A DNA stretch of 64,000 bases, taken from positions 1 to 64,000 of the forward strand of contig MCGO01000083.1 in the NCBI GenBank assembly GCA_002104985.1, written 5' to 3'. The position numbers were made by a program, and so were the translations under genes. The DNA is from Rhizoclosmatium globosum (lineage: Eukaryota; Chytridiomycota; Chytridiomycetes; Chytridiales; Chytriomycetaceae). Below are positions 9,976 through 21,297 of this stretch, piece after piece. Each line of letters starts with the position of its first letter. Position 1 is the first letter of the stretch. Under the pieces are notes generated by a model. It saw only the letters and a program-made list of their open reading frames with translations. It was not told where the DNA came from and searched no databases.

Positions 9976-12003
9976 CTACGCATTCAACTTCCAAAACAGT
10001 TTCCAAGCCTCCTCCCCTTTCCCCTTCCATCGCACCTTGCGGTCTACACCTATTTCCAAGCCAAGGAATCCTAAGTAGCACCATCCATCCAACACTGATT
10101 CCTCGTTTCGAACGCCATCGATAAGACTAATATTCTGAATTCCCAAAATAATTGAGTCACTTGGATCATTCTCGGCGGAAACTATTTCACGACCAAGACT
10201 ACGACTGTTGATCACTTCCTCCATTTCCCCCAGCATAGCACGCATAGCACCTACAATCGGAACGTGTTGCGAGCGTGATCCCAATTTCGCCTTGATTTCC
10301 AAGACACGTCGCAATCGCTCCAAGTATGCTTCACCATTTATCTCATCTGCAAGAGTTCGCCAGTGTGGGTCCATACGACATATAATAAACCAGAGCGGAA
10401 AAAATGATTCCAAGTATGAAAGAGTACTTTGATGGACACAATAGCAATCTTGTTCTGATTCGGGGATATCCTTTCGACTTGGACCAAACTCCATCTCTTC
10501 GAAAAAGAGGAGGAATGATGTCGCTCGCCATGCAGCTTCGTGACTCTTTGTAATTGCGTCGAGAATTATTGATTTGCTAATGTGCATTGGTCGGAAAGAT
10601 GGTAGAGCGGTGAGGAAGAGAATTGGGCGTAAGAAAACTGAAATACTTGATTGGATATTAAAGTTGATTTGGTACAAGTGTCCTTGAACATATGAGATTT
10701 GGGCCTTGATTTGAGCAACGTCTTGACTCGTTATAACCTTTGGATCCTCAAAGTGCAACCGGAATTCAGCCGGGATTAAAGCGTATACCGAGAGCATATA
10801 CTTATAGACATGTAATTTATGGTACTCGAGAAGATCGAGTGTGTTCTTTGGTGGCAGAGTATAATGATTTCTTAGTGTCCCGATTAAATTCCAAAGCTCA
10901 GCCTCCAACTTCGTAACCAAAGGATACGATTCACCATCGTTAAAAAACACTGGGTATGGATCGTACACTTGACTGCACTCTTTGACTTTGGATCCGTTCA
11001 AATTGAATCGCACAGGCTCGGGAAGATAGGAAAGCATGAATGCATACTGCTTGTATACACGCCAGAACACGCGTCTACGTTCTTCCTTTTCACGAGGCGT
11101 AAGATGAAAGAGCCAAGGACTGTCGTCAGGGTCAACATCTAATTTGAGTTGAATCATCATCTCGACTGCAATGTTGAGGAACTGGTGACTTAAAACTTGG
11201 TCTCCAAGTGCTATTTATGATGTAAGCAAAAACAATTTTCGAGTTTTTTATGGAATCAACTGACCGCGAGCCTGTGCATACATTGTCTGAAATGCAATAA
11301 CCAAATCGATAGACGGCTTTTTATCCGTGTGGTAAAATGCTTTCCTTGCTCGTCTAAAGTAGGTTCGCCGCTTTTCTTTGATTAGCTCGCTTAAATCTAC
11401 CGTAGAGAGTGAATGAAACGCCAAAGTTCCCAATGACAGTCTACACAGTTTTAATTAATAAAACAATTCCCTAAATACCTCACCTCAGCAATGGTGGCTT
11501 CTTGAAGAAGTTGATGATCATACTCTCTGCGTCGTAAAAGAGGTTCACTAGAGGTTGGCTTCCATTTCGTGTCATGTAGTTGTACACAAGCACCAAGTCC
11601 TCTTGAGTAGGTATGAGATCGGGATCCTCCAACTCCGTTTCCGTATTGATATCGATGATGGGAGTGTCCCATTTAGAAAGGTACTGGTACAGAAGCGGGT
11701 TTGATGATGGAAATACTGCTGACGGAGGTTCAACTTGCATGCTAAAGTCAGACGATAGAAGCTGTAAATACGGAGCGGGTGGAATGACATTTGCATTTGA
11801 ATAAACAACGGGATAAGCCTTTCTATTGTATAGATCACTTTTAGTAACAAAAGATCGCACTTCAACACTCACAGATATTGGACAGGTGGATACACGCATT
11901 CAACGCCCTTCGCCTTACATCCAACACACCCACCATCATCCTTCGAACATCCCTTCTTCTGCCGCCGACATTCATCACATGGACGTCGTGGAGTAACAAA
12001 CAT
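9976..12003 (-). CDS. Zn(II)2Cys6 fungal transcription factor
   Basis: Exon 1 starts at ATG 12003 and encodes a binuclear zinc cluster at residues 9-37: CDECRRQKKGCSKDDGGC then VGCKAKGVEC, the six cysteines of the Gal4-type DNA-binding domain. A 50-60-nt intron (GTGAGTGTT...AATAG, about 11871-11825) follows. Later exons (about 11825-11480, 11433-11265 and from about 11210) give the fungal transcription factor middle homology region, with LLRLSLGTLAFHSLS and the typical EKEERRRVFWRVYKQYAF segment near 11090-11050. Length is roughly 600 residues, usual for the family. It acts in the nucleus as a DNA-binding regulator; target genes cannot be read from the sequence. Stop TAG 9976-9978, close to the 3' end of the preceding F-box gene. 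Confidence 0.85.
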
Positions 12004-12060
12004 ATCCAATTTAAGAAATGACGTTTTAAATGCACAGCCACAAATTTTTGATCTATTTCA

Positions 12061-12926
12061 TCACGAAACAACAAATAGTAGAATAACCAACCCAACAGGC
12101 AACCCGCGCTTCCTAGCTCCGCTCAACGGCCCATACTCATCTCGAAACACTCTCAACACAGGCGCATCAGCTACAACAAACGCGTCTCCACTGATGGCAG
12201 GAAGCGGCTGCCCTTTTCGAAAACACTGCGAAAGACCATGATTAATTGCCGCGTAATAGCCTGGATCCAACCCGTCTGCTACGATCCTCAGCTTATAAAA
12301 CCCGGGCGTGACGCCGGATAGGCTCCAGAGAAATGACGTGTTATTGCCGGGAATGGCAAGTGCGATGGGGGATGTGTAATATGTTTCTGGAGTGATGGGT
12401 GCAGGGTTTGAGACGAGAGCGGAGGGTTTCGGGAGTCGGGCTGTGTAGATTGATATTTTTGAAGGCGTGGTTGTGTTTGCGGATGTCTATAGTTGGTTTG
12501 TAGTTTGTTTGATTATGTCAGCGGGAATATGGCGGAGAGAAATCTTAATCTTACATCGTACATCCATGTTATGTTTAGGAAACCTCCGACGACACCGATG
12601 TTGGATTGTATTATGTTGATGTTGGGGCTGAGGAGATACATGGCACCAGGTACGATTGTTGGGTCTTGAATGCAGCCAGTTTGGGTAGGAGTTGCAGATG
12701 CGGAGTTTGTTATTGTTGATGTTGGATCAAGGTCGTGGACAGCAGATGCGAAAGGATCGAGTTCGAGGCGGTTCATTGGTTCAAGTTGTTTGCTGCCCAT
12801 AACCAACTCATTCTGGCTGAAACCCCAACGGTTAAGCGAGGAATCTGGGCTAATCTGAGCCATGGTATGCCCTATGAAGCTTAATGCCGAGAATGCTATG
12901 AAGGTGGCAGCGACAGGAGGACTCAT
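12061..12926 (-). CDS. Secreted Kre9/Knh1-like Ser/Thr-rich protein, probable GPI or tail anchor
   Basis: I choose ATG 12926 because it opens a clean signal peptide (MSPPVAATFIAFSALSFIGH, cleavage after MAQ). A Ser/Thr/Pro stretch follows, then the domain typical of fungal GPI-anchored Ser-Thr-rich proteins: PGAMYLLSPN, GVVGGFLNITWMYD, an intron (GTAAGATTA...CTATAG, about 12556-12488), then KISIYTARL, TSFLWSLSGVTPGFYKLRIV, ADGLDP. The C-terminus is hydrophobic (RGLPVGLVILLFVVS), fitting a GPI attachment signal or membrane tail. Such proteins sit in the wall or plasma membrane and relate to Kre9/Knh1, which aid beta-glucan assembly in yeast; here the role is inferred from the domain only. The next gene upstream is a paralogue with the intron at the same place. 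Confidence 0.7.
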
Positions 12927-13162
12927 GTTGATTTGTTGTTCTTCAATCAAAAGCAAAAGGGTTGGAATCCAACAAATATGGAAGTTCGACGTGACGGATG
13001 ATGAGATATCAATCAATTAGCCAGTTCTTATTTTACGATTGATTCACAAACGATAAGGCACAAAGGAATACGAGACCATACACAAATACATAAGGCGGCA
13101 ATGCAAAAAACAACAATTAATGTCAACAGTAGAAACAACAGAGTCTTTTCACCAATGCCTGT

Positions 13163-13987
13163 TTAGATCAACAACAAAGCTCCAGCCAGCAGAGCAACAC
13201 CGACAGACACAGTCCTAGTTCCAAAACTCAAGGGTCCCCAACTATCTGGATAAGAGGCCAACTGAGAATTATCAGCAATCACAAAAGGTTGATAACTCGT
13301 GACTGGGAAAGCTTGACCCTGTTTATAACATTGTGTTTGACCAGGGTGTGTTTCCATGTAATACTGAGGATCGAGGCCGTCTCCCACGATTCTCAATTGG
13401 TATAGACCAGGCACGATTCCAGATACAGTCCAGATGTACGAAGTGGTGCTGCCAGGAAGGTTTGCGGCGATTGGTTGGTTGCTGTAGTAGGTCTTTGGTG
13501 TGACACCAGGAGCGGCAACGAGAGCGTTTGTTTGAGCTATTTTGGCATAATAAATGTTGATTGTTGAAGGAATGACTGTTCCTTTCTGTGTGTGTAATGT
13601 GTCTCTTTTAGTAGACTGGTTCTAAATGCGGGTCCTACTACCACTACTAGTATGGCAGCAGTAACTACAAGTACGTACATCATAAGACCAGGTAATGTTC
13701 ACAGTTCCACCCACGACGCCAGCCGATGTTTGAATGTTATTTGGACTTGGCGAAAGAAGAAAGATTGCGCCTGGTTGAACGTTTGCGTTTGCAACGCACG
13801 GCTTCGTAGCGTTTGTCGCCGTTGTTCCAGTTGTTCCGGCGCCGGTCGTTGTGGCCGCGGCGCCGACTGTTGTGACTGCGTTGCCGTTGCCGCCGTTGTT
13901 TGCTTGCGAAAACACTGACGAAGCTGCGGCAAGGACGAGGATGAGCACGTGGAGTACCGATCGATAGTGTGGTAAAGAGGCCGTCAT
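13163..13987 (-). CDS. Secreted Kre9/Knh1-like protein, tandem paralogue
   Basis: Start ATG 13987; signal peptide in the first ~27 residues (SVLHVLILVLAAASSVFSQ), then a Gly/Ala/Thr-rich low-complexity stretch likely to be O-glycosylated. The Kre9-like domain follows: PGAIFLLSPSPNNIQTSAGV, VGGTVNITWSYD, an intron of about 100 nt (GTACGTACTT...CACACAG, about 13680-13580), then STINIYYAKIAQ, SYIWTVSGIVPGLYQLRI, VGDGLDPQYYMETHPGQTQC. It ends in a hydrophobic segment (VSVGVALLAGALLLI), as for GPI or tail anchoring. It matches the neighbour at 12061-12926 domain for domain, including the intron just after the Tyr-Asp codons, so the two arose by tandem duplication. Location: cell surface or wall. 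Confidence 0.72.
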
Positions 13988-14232
13988 TGGATTGGGTGTG
14001 GATGTGGGTAAAAGGGAAGGTAAGGGTCAGGTAAGGGTGGGTTTTGGATGCAACAAGAATCGAAGAAGAAACAGAGAACCTTCTTTTGCCCCTTGGGCGG
14101 GTTCAAACTGGATCTATCTGAGTGTCATATCAAACAAATTGCTATTCTTGATAGTAGTGCCAAGAATGAAACAAGCGGAATCAATTTCTTATTTAATTGT
14201 CTCAATAACCCACTCACCTACTTGAAAGTGAA

Positions 14233-14844
14233 ATGACCTCATACCACAACTTTCTTACCGCCATGATCGCACTCTTTAGTTTATTTGTGACGAACGTGGT
14301 GGCTTTTAACCCAGAGATTGCTGCCTTGAGCTACTGCCAGACACCAGACACATCCAACTGCGAATTCTATACCAACTGTCTAGAAGCATCACACCCTTGT
14401 GGATCTACGGGATATGCATTGGATTGTACGTGTCATCCATGGGCTTGTTTGATGCTCTCGCCTACTTACTAGTTGATCTGTACAACAGTTTGAAGACCCA
14501 AATGCAATGCCTTCATTACCAACAAACACAAGTTCTCTGAAAAGGGCCAGTTGTGGCTTTCCAGTGTACGCTCGTGCCTCCAACAATCTTTGATTCCACT
14601 TCTCTCCAATGAATCCTCAACATGCGATGCCATCTCGGTTTTCGCATTCAATTCTCACCCATCCTGTTACTTAAAACCAATCGATGGTGTTGATATTTGT
14701 ACTCTTGATCCCTTGGTGGATTGGGCTGCTCTAGTGGAATTGATTGGGGTCAAGGCTATGTTTGAATTAGCTGTTATTCGTAACGAAGAGGTAACTGCGA
14801 TTGGTTGCCTAGGACAGTATTTGGGCTTCATGAAGGGCCTTTAG
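14233..14844 (+). CDS. Small secreted Cys-rich protein, stanniocalcin-like
   Basis: A signal peptide is clear (MTSYHNFLTAMIALFSLFVT, cleaved near VVAF). The mature part has regularly spaced cysteines: SYCQTPDTSNCEFYTNCLEA, SHPCGSTGYALD; then, after an intron, KCNAFITNKHKFSEKGQLWL, SSVRSCLQQSLIP, STCDAISVFAFNSHPSCYL, VDICTLDP and DWAALVELIG. The layout (C..N..C, a K/R-C-x-F...G segment, RxCLQ, C-x-x-I-x-x-x-AF-x-SHPxCY) recalls the stanniocalcin family, first known as vertebrate glycoprotein hormones and also found in protists and fungi. The splice is uncertain: the donor GTGTCA near 14432 with the acceptor at about 14494 keeps the second frame open. Function in fungi is unknown. Confidence 0.5.
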
Positions 14845-14926
14845 ATTGTTAGTCTGGCGCGTACTAAAGAAAAATGTCATGGGCAATAAACTGTCAGACA
14901 CAGCTGTCAAAGTCTGAACTGCAGGC

Positions 14927-16629
14927 ATGAAATTAACTCGACGATATCTCAGAGTGCTTTCACTTCTATGTATCTTAATAGGGTGCTTAACGATATGGGT
15001 CCTATTTCAGCGTGAAAATGTCATTGAGCAGGATGACTTAATAACAGACTTCCTCCTCGACCCTAATCCGCCATGGGCACCTAAAAACGCCTCGCAAGAA
15101 GAAGAGCTTGTATATATAATACCCACTTCGTTGGAGGATCAAATCGACTCAGACCAAACGCGAATATTGGACTTTCTCAATGACGAATTGGGAAAACATG
15201 AAAATGATCCGACTGTCTTTGGTGGATCTATTACTCACTCAAAGAAATTTGACGTGAGACGCGTGTGGAGTCGAGTGCATTCATATGGACTGAAACTGGC
15301 GTTTGATTCTGAACAAACTCTTATGGATCTCAAACGTGCAGCTCGGAGTCTGTGGATTGCTAGTACAGTACTATATGATAAACCCGAGGTTTTGTCGGAG
15401 TTGTCATCTTCTAAACACGAAATGGAACCACTCAAAGGACAACTTCTTGTGATTGTCGAAGACTTGACGCGTCATTTATATCCTTGGCTAAGCCATAGAT
15501 ACAAATCAACCAACAAAATCATTCGCTTTCAGGAAGATAGCGAAAAATCGGATGAAACTGGGATTGTAATGAGTGTGGGTCGAAAACAGTTTCCAGATGC
15601 CATTCATTCAATCTATACACTTCACAAAATTCTGAAATCGAAATTACCCATTGAAGTTCATTACTGTGGGGAAAGAGATTTGACGGCAGATATGGTTGAA
15701 GCATTGACGAAAATGCCAAATGTGAAGCCTGTGAATCTGTTGGAACACTTTCCGCAAGAGATTCATGTTTCTGAAGGCTGGTCCACGAAACCTTACGCTA
15801 TATTGGCATCTTCTTTTAGGACGGTGATTCTGATGGATGCAGGTAACCCTCAACTATCTCAACAACGAATTTTCTGACTCACCACAACCTAGACGTCCGG
15901 TTTTTCCAACCTCCAGAAAACATCACGTCCTCTTCAAAAATATTTGACGAATACGGCCTGTTATTCTACCATGACAGGAGCATCCAACGCTCAATGCCAG
16001 ACTATGCATCCTGGTTCAAATACATAAACCCACAACCAACAAAATACGGCTCAACTCTCCGATACACAAACAGCCTCTCATACCATGAACAAGAATCCGG
16101 CGTCGTTATAATCGACAAATCCCGCGTCGGAGCACTCCACTCCCTCCTCCTCGCCTGCGCGTTCAACAGCTTCACATACCGCAGTGAAACGTACAAACAC
16201 ATGTACGGCGACAAAGAAACGTTCTGGATCTCGTGGGAACTCTTACGCGTGCCGTACAGGTTTTCTCCCACATACGCCGGAGCTCTCGGTGTGAAAACTC
16301 GTGATGACACGGTTTGTGGAAACTTGTTCCATGTTGACGAGTTTTTGAACCCGGTTTGGTGGAATGGAGGTATGTGGGAAGTGAAGGAAGCGAAAACGAG
16401 GCGGGTTGTTCAGTTTGAGTATTTGGCGTTTGATTCGGAGAGGGATGAGTTGAAGTGGTTTATTGAATATCAGGGTGCACCGCATTGTTTGAGCGTGCAA
16501 GATACGAAGAATGATATGAGGGAGTTGAATGCAGACGAAAAGCGGTTGGGGGAACGATATATCCAGTCTTTTATGATGGAGAGGGAGTTAAGATGGAAAA
16601 AGTTTGTTGCGAGGATGTTGTTTGTGTGA
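14927..16629 (+). CDS. MNN1/MNT-type alpha-1,3-mannosyltransferase (GT71)
   Basis: A type II membrane protein: a hydrophobic anchor at residues 8-27 (YLRVLSLLCILIGCLTIWVL), an acidic stem, then the GT71 catalytic domain. Visible family motifs are MSVGRKQFPDAIHSI, LPIEVHYCGERDL, STKPYAILASSFRTVILMDA/DVRFF with the DXD metal-binding site (DAD) split by an intron (15842-15892, GTAACC...CCTAG), QESGVVIIDKSR, and KETFWISWELL. It would add alpha-1,3-linked mannose to N- or O-glycans in the Golgi, using GDP-mannose and Mn2+. Total about 550 residues, normal for the family. The downstream neighbour (TTLL) converges, with 35 bases between stops. Linkage specificity cannot be read from sequence. Confidence 0.85.
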
Positions 16630-16664
16630 TGTGCTTTTTATTTCAAGAAACCCATCTATGATTA

Positions 16665-19510
16665 TTACTTTCTGGCAAGATTGGTATACCCCGGGAGATC
16701 CATTCGAATACCCGACTGATCTGTTGTGGAGATGAATTTGCGACCAACTATACCCGAAAGTGATTCCATTCCATTTCTAGCTGGAGCTTGTTGCTTCACG
16801 CCTAGAATTTCTCGCCCTTTGATGCTCTGTCGTCGAAACCCAATTGCTTTAGCCAGCTGTTCAATTGGTGGAGACTCATTTCGAAGTGATATTGACGACT
16901 GACCAACTGTCGCGAGTAAATTTATGGTACGACGACTGGCACTTCGCGCTCTTTGTGCGGGTAGAGGTCTCACAGGAAACACATCCGAAGCAGTAGTTAT
17001 ACTCTGATTGAACACCGAATTCGTATGTGAAGTGGACGCCAACGTTTCCCCACTCCCATTTCGATACACAGAAGCTTCTCGGCTCGTCATCGGCAAATGC
17101 TTGTACAAATGTTTCGGAAGTCCTGGTTGTGGTCTTCGATTCGGTTTCGGTTCATCTTGCAGCCAAGTATTCACCAGGTCAACGTTTTCATGAGACAATA
17201 CACCGTTCTCTGGACCGAGGTTATCAAACGCCGTACTACTCGCTCTCGAAGACATCCCAGAATAAGTGTCCAACGTCGATATACTTTGCTGCAGTAAAGT
17301 ACTCCCTCGAAGCTCAAAAGGCACTTGTTCATCAAAAGCAGGCATACCATCCAAATTCTCCTCAGCCTCTGGATACCTATCCCTTGTCTCTTCACCCCTT
17401 TTAACCCTCCCACTCGCATCAAACGCCAACTGATGCTTAGACCGCCACGTCATAAACTTGGACGTGACTTTCCTCACAACCCCAGACCCATCTCTCACAA
17501 CCCCCTTCTCATTCACAGCCGCCTTCCATTTCTCCATTTTCTGGATTTCTTTTTCTTTGTCTTCGGCTTGCTTTCGGAGGAGTTCTTGACGGCCTTTTGT
17601 AGCGGCTGTGTCTGGGCTTAGTTTTTTGGCTGCTTCGAGACATTTTAGGTATTTTACGAGTTGAGGGGTGTTTGAGTCTGGAGGTGGGAAGACGCGGCGG
17701 AAGGAACCGATGTGGGAGTCTTCGTATTTCGTGAGGGAGTCCAGGAATGTGGGGGAGTAAGTTGAATAGTATTCTTCAATCAGGTCTTCTGGAGTTCTTG
17801 TTGGGGCTACGGGTGGCGTTGGCTGCGTATTGATGGGTTTCGAGCTTGTGATTGGATTCATGAAAGTTGATGATTTCAAGGTTGTCGAAGAGACTGGCGG
17901 TTTTCCAGCACTTAAACTTGCAGTACTGCTACTTTGCTTGGAATGCGTATCTCCGCCTGATCCTAACACCCCCTTTTTAGCTCCCAATCCACCTCCAACA
18001 ACACCTCCAAAAAGCCTTGACTTAATCTTCTCCTTCTCAACTTTCTCAAACTTCTTCTTCGTCATTGCACTCAAATTCAACAGCCCAAGTGTATCCCCAA
18101 TCACATTCTGCTTCACCTCAAGATCCAATGGACTGTCGCAAGTAAAACTCGGGCTATGATTCACTTCCAACACCCACGGCTTCAACTTCTTGTCCAAGAA
18201 TATATCAAACCCAAGCAACTCAAAGCACTGTGACCCCGTGTATTCTTTAAACCTGCGACCCGCAGGAATCGACTCAACAGACGGAGACGAAGCCCGATTC
18301 TCCGCTGGAAAACACGCCTTCAATATCATAGCAAGCTGTGGCTGAACCGTAATACAAGTCTTCACAATCGCATCATTAATCTTTTTCCACAACTCCTCCG
18401 GGTCTTTTATACTACCCCGACTCAATAACCTGTTAAACACAGACTCGATTGTTCGTTTACTGCCTTTATCATCTGACTCGGTGTAATCGAAATTCGAGCT
18501 GTGTTTGTTGATGGCGTAGTTTGTCAGGTGCATGCAGACGTCGTTGAGGTTGGATTCGTGGCCGTGTGTCGGGTCAACGTATTTCTCGGTTGCGAAGCGG
18601 GCCAGCCCGTCGCGGTGGATGAATATACGGAGTGGGTTTACGGAGGTTACCAGTACATACCTATTTAAGTCCCATTTCAAAAAATGAGTTGTATTTCTTT
18701 CAAAAAGAAGAGACGAAAAGGGCGGCATAAATAACTCACACTCTCAAATCAAACTTGAACTGATCAATCAAACACGGCTTATTCAAATACATTTGCACAA
18801 TGAGTTTCGACTCTTTATGCGGATTGATCGCCTTCAAAGAACGGAACAAAAAAATTCCTTTGCCTTGACACCCGTGGTCCGGTTTCGCAATGTAAGTTTG
18901 ATTCTTTTTGGCTTTCATGGCGGCACGGAGGTCTTCCCAGTCGTAGGGGAGGACAAAAGTCTTTGGGAAGAAGTTGTATTCTTTAGGTAAGAGGCGCGAC
19001 AGACGTCCAAGGTTTCGAGCAAGGTTATTTTTACGGCAGATTTCTTGCATTCCTGGGAAATGATTGATTTTCTGGTATGGCTGCCTTCATTTTTTATGTG
19101 TCATCAGCGCCATCGTCCAAACAACACAAAACTCACATTTCAAGTACACGTTGAACAGAGACACCCGTGTCAATCCAAAAGAGCGTCCAAGGTTCAGTAT
19201 CATCCACAACGCGCAAACCTTTCATTGTGCTACACTTGCGGACAATGTCATATTTGCAACACGTGGTATTAATAGTAACTTTCTTCTTCTTGAGCTTTGA
19301 AGCGCGTTTTTTAGCTGTAGTGCGAGGTGTCTCCGCCCGATTTACGAGGTGGATCTCATCAGAGGCAGAGTCATCGTCGTCGTCTTCATCGTCGCTTGGA
19401 GTAGATTCGCGTACATCGTGATAAGTTCCCGTGCCTATTTCGAGACTACCGATATTCGGAGACTCCTCATCGTCGATTAAGTCTTTGGTTGTGGACACCC
19501 CCACGTCCAT
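16665..19510 (-). CDS. Tubulin polyglutamylase, TTLL6/TTLL13-like
   Basis: Start ATG 19510. Exon 1 has an acidic leader (DDEDDDDDSASDEI) and the TTL domain entry KVTINTTCCKYDIVRK, EPWTLFWIDTGVSVQRVLEM. Exon 2 (about 19085-18740) reads YQKINHFPGMQEICRKNNLA and then the ATP-grasp segments YIAKPDHGCQGKGIFLF and KPCLIDQFKFDLRV. Exon 3 (from about 18660) gives YVLVTSVNPLRIF, DVCMHLTNYAINKHSSNF, SQCFELLGFDIFLDKKL and KPWVLEVNHSPSF with the catalytic Asn/Glu. The enzyme ligates glutamate chains to tubulin tails, mainly on axonemal microtubules. The ~430-residue C-terminal tail is basic, Ser/Pro-rich and probably disordered, which suits microtubule binding. The presence of a glutamylase agrees with B9D2: this fungus has a flagellum. 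It starts only 82 bases downstream of ORC6. Confidence 0.88.
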
Positions 19511-19592
19511 TCCCAACAAAGGATTTACATTGAAAAGGCACTCGATAGAAAATTGTGGTGGTCATCTTATTAATAATTTATACACGGAAGAC

Positions 19593-21202
19593 CTATTCCA
19601 TCTCATCCTCATTTGCTGCTGTTGCTGCAGCTGCTGCAGCTTCTGCCGCTTGTTGAGCCAGTTCAGCCTTTTCCTTCAACTTTTGAGCAACCAAGATACG
19701 AGTCTCTTGAAGCCACTTATCCACCCTCTGACACCGTTTCGACCGCCCTTCGTCTTCGAGGCGATTGATCTATATGGCATCCATAAATTCCTCATTTCCA
19801 TCAACCAATTCCAGCACTCACCAAAGACTGATTCGCAATCAAAGGATTCCGAATCCTAGGACACTCATCCACTTCCTCCATCTCTGCATCATCATCCTCT
19901 TCATTGTCTTCGTCCGTAACTGCACCATGCTTCCGCTTCGATTTCGTACTCATTGGTGTCGCATTCTTTGACCGGAATCCACCACGAGCAACACGTTTTG
20001 CAGCCACAGGAGTCTTCGACCCATCATCTTGATTTGATAAATCCATCAGATCATCAGCTTGAACAGACTCAGCAGCAGGAGCCACTGCACCATGAATCAA
20101 AATATCATCCAAATCACCCGTCTTCTTTTGAGTTGCAGTACGAGTAGAAGGCGTTGAAGGCGCCGACGGTCTTTTTGCCGACAAAGAAGCAGAAGGCTGA
20201 GGAGTCCGAGAACGAGGCGGAGGAGGCGGAGCCACATTCGCAAAATCATCTTCATCATCATCATTGTCCATCACATCCAACTGGGCCCGTGAACGAGTCG
20301 CGCCACGCGTGGGAGTTGTAGCTGAAGAAGAAGAAGAAGCTTTCGGCGTGGTACCAGTAGCCCGAGAGGCACGCGTAGACTTTCCAGGAGTACCTTTGAC
20401 AGTATTTTGAGCGATTCGTTCAAAGATTGGATGGAATCCAGGTTTCATGAGGATGTTCCAGACTTTGTGGAAATAGGTTGCGTTTAAGTTGTGGTCTGTA
20501 ATCAGTTTGGTTTCCCTCGTTTTCTGTTATAGTTGGTAGGTCAATAAACTGATGGAAGGAGGTAGGTGTAGTAACACACTTCTCCGGCAGCTTGAGCACA
20601 GGCCAGGAACACAGCCGCCACAGTTTCCTGTTTCGCCTTTGACTCTGGATTCGCAGCAATAAAGTCTCTGAGCAGATTCTGGGCATCTGTTTTGAGTGTC
20701 AGGGTGTTGTGTAAAAGCAAGCAACACTGAACAATACACACACCTCGTTGAATGTTGATGCAGCCATACTGAAGACACAGCGACGTGACACTCAGGGCAT
20801 CTTCAGTGTTCGCACAAAGGGCCTTGACCTGAACCATTTCTCTGAGGTAGTCCTTCTTTGAAACCGAGGCAAATCGAATCAGGTCGTCTTGCACGCCCGG
20901 ACCCCGTCTGTTTGGTTTAAACACTTAATACAAACAAACAAACAGTTTAAAACAAACAAACAAACGCACGAGCCCAGAGAAACCTGCAAAGCCAGGGCCG
21001 CCCTCGCGCGTGAATTGAGGCCAATCTGTCTCGAAGCGCACTTGTTCACGAGACTGCGCGCGCCGTCAACAACAACTGTCGACACGTTTTCAAGGCACAG
21101 TTTGTCAATCAGTTGCTGCACTTCGTCGCTGCTTTGGAAGCGCCGGCTCTTGGTCGATGACGATGACGTTGTTGTTGTTGTTGTTGTTGGTGGGAGCTCC
21201 AT
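19593..21202 (-). CDS. ORC6: Origin recognition complex subunit 6
   Basis: Start ATG 21202 after a Thr/Ser-rich leader coded partly by a CAA/TTG triplet run. The N-terminal half forms the two TFIIB-like helical repeats of Orc6: VVDGARSLVNKCASRQIGLN, SRARAALALQ (intron with AAAC repeats), GVQDDLIRFASVSKKDYLRE, LSVTSLCLQYGCINIQR, AQNLLRDFIAANPESKAKQE, TVAAVFLACAQAAGE. A long basic/acidic linker rich in Ser/Pro follows (about 20440-19850). The last exon, after an intron at about 19850-19773, gives KRCQRVDKWLQETRILV, resembling the short C-terminal Orc6 helix that binds Orc3, and then an Ala-rich coil. Orc6 is the smallest subunit of the complex that marks replication origins and loads Mcm2-7. 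Several introns; internal boundaries are approximate. Confidence 0.75.
20929..20965. repeat. AAAC tetranucleotide repeats in ORC6 intron 1
   Basis: Two short runs of the unit AAAC/CAAA lie inside the first ORC6 intron, separated by a few bases. It is a simple microsatellite with no visible function. Confidence 0.7.
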
Positions 21203-21297
21203 TTTCGGACTTGTTTTGTTGGCTGGTACTTACATGCGCTTTTATTGGACAACTGAAATAATAATATTACATTCTTAAATTATACACACGGATCTCA

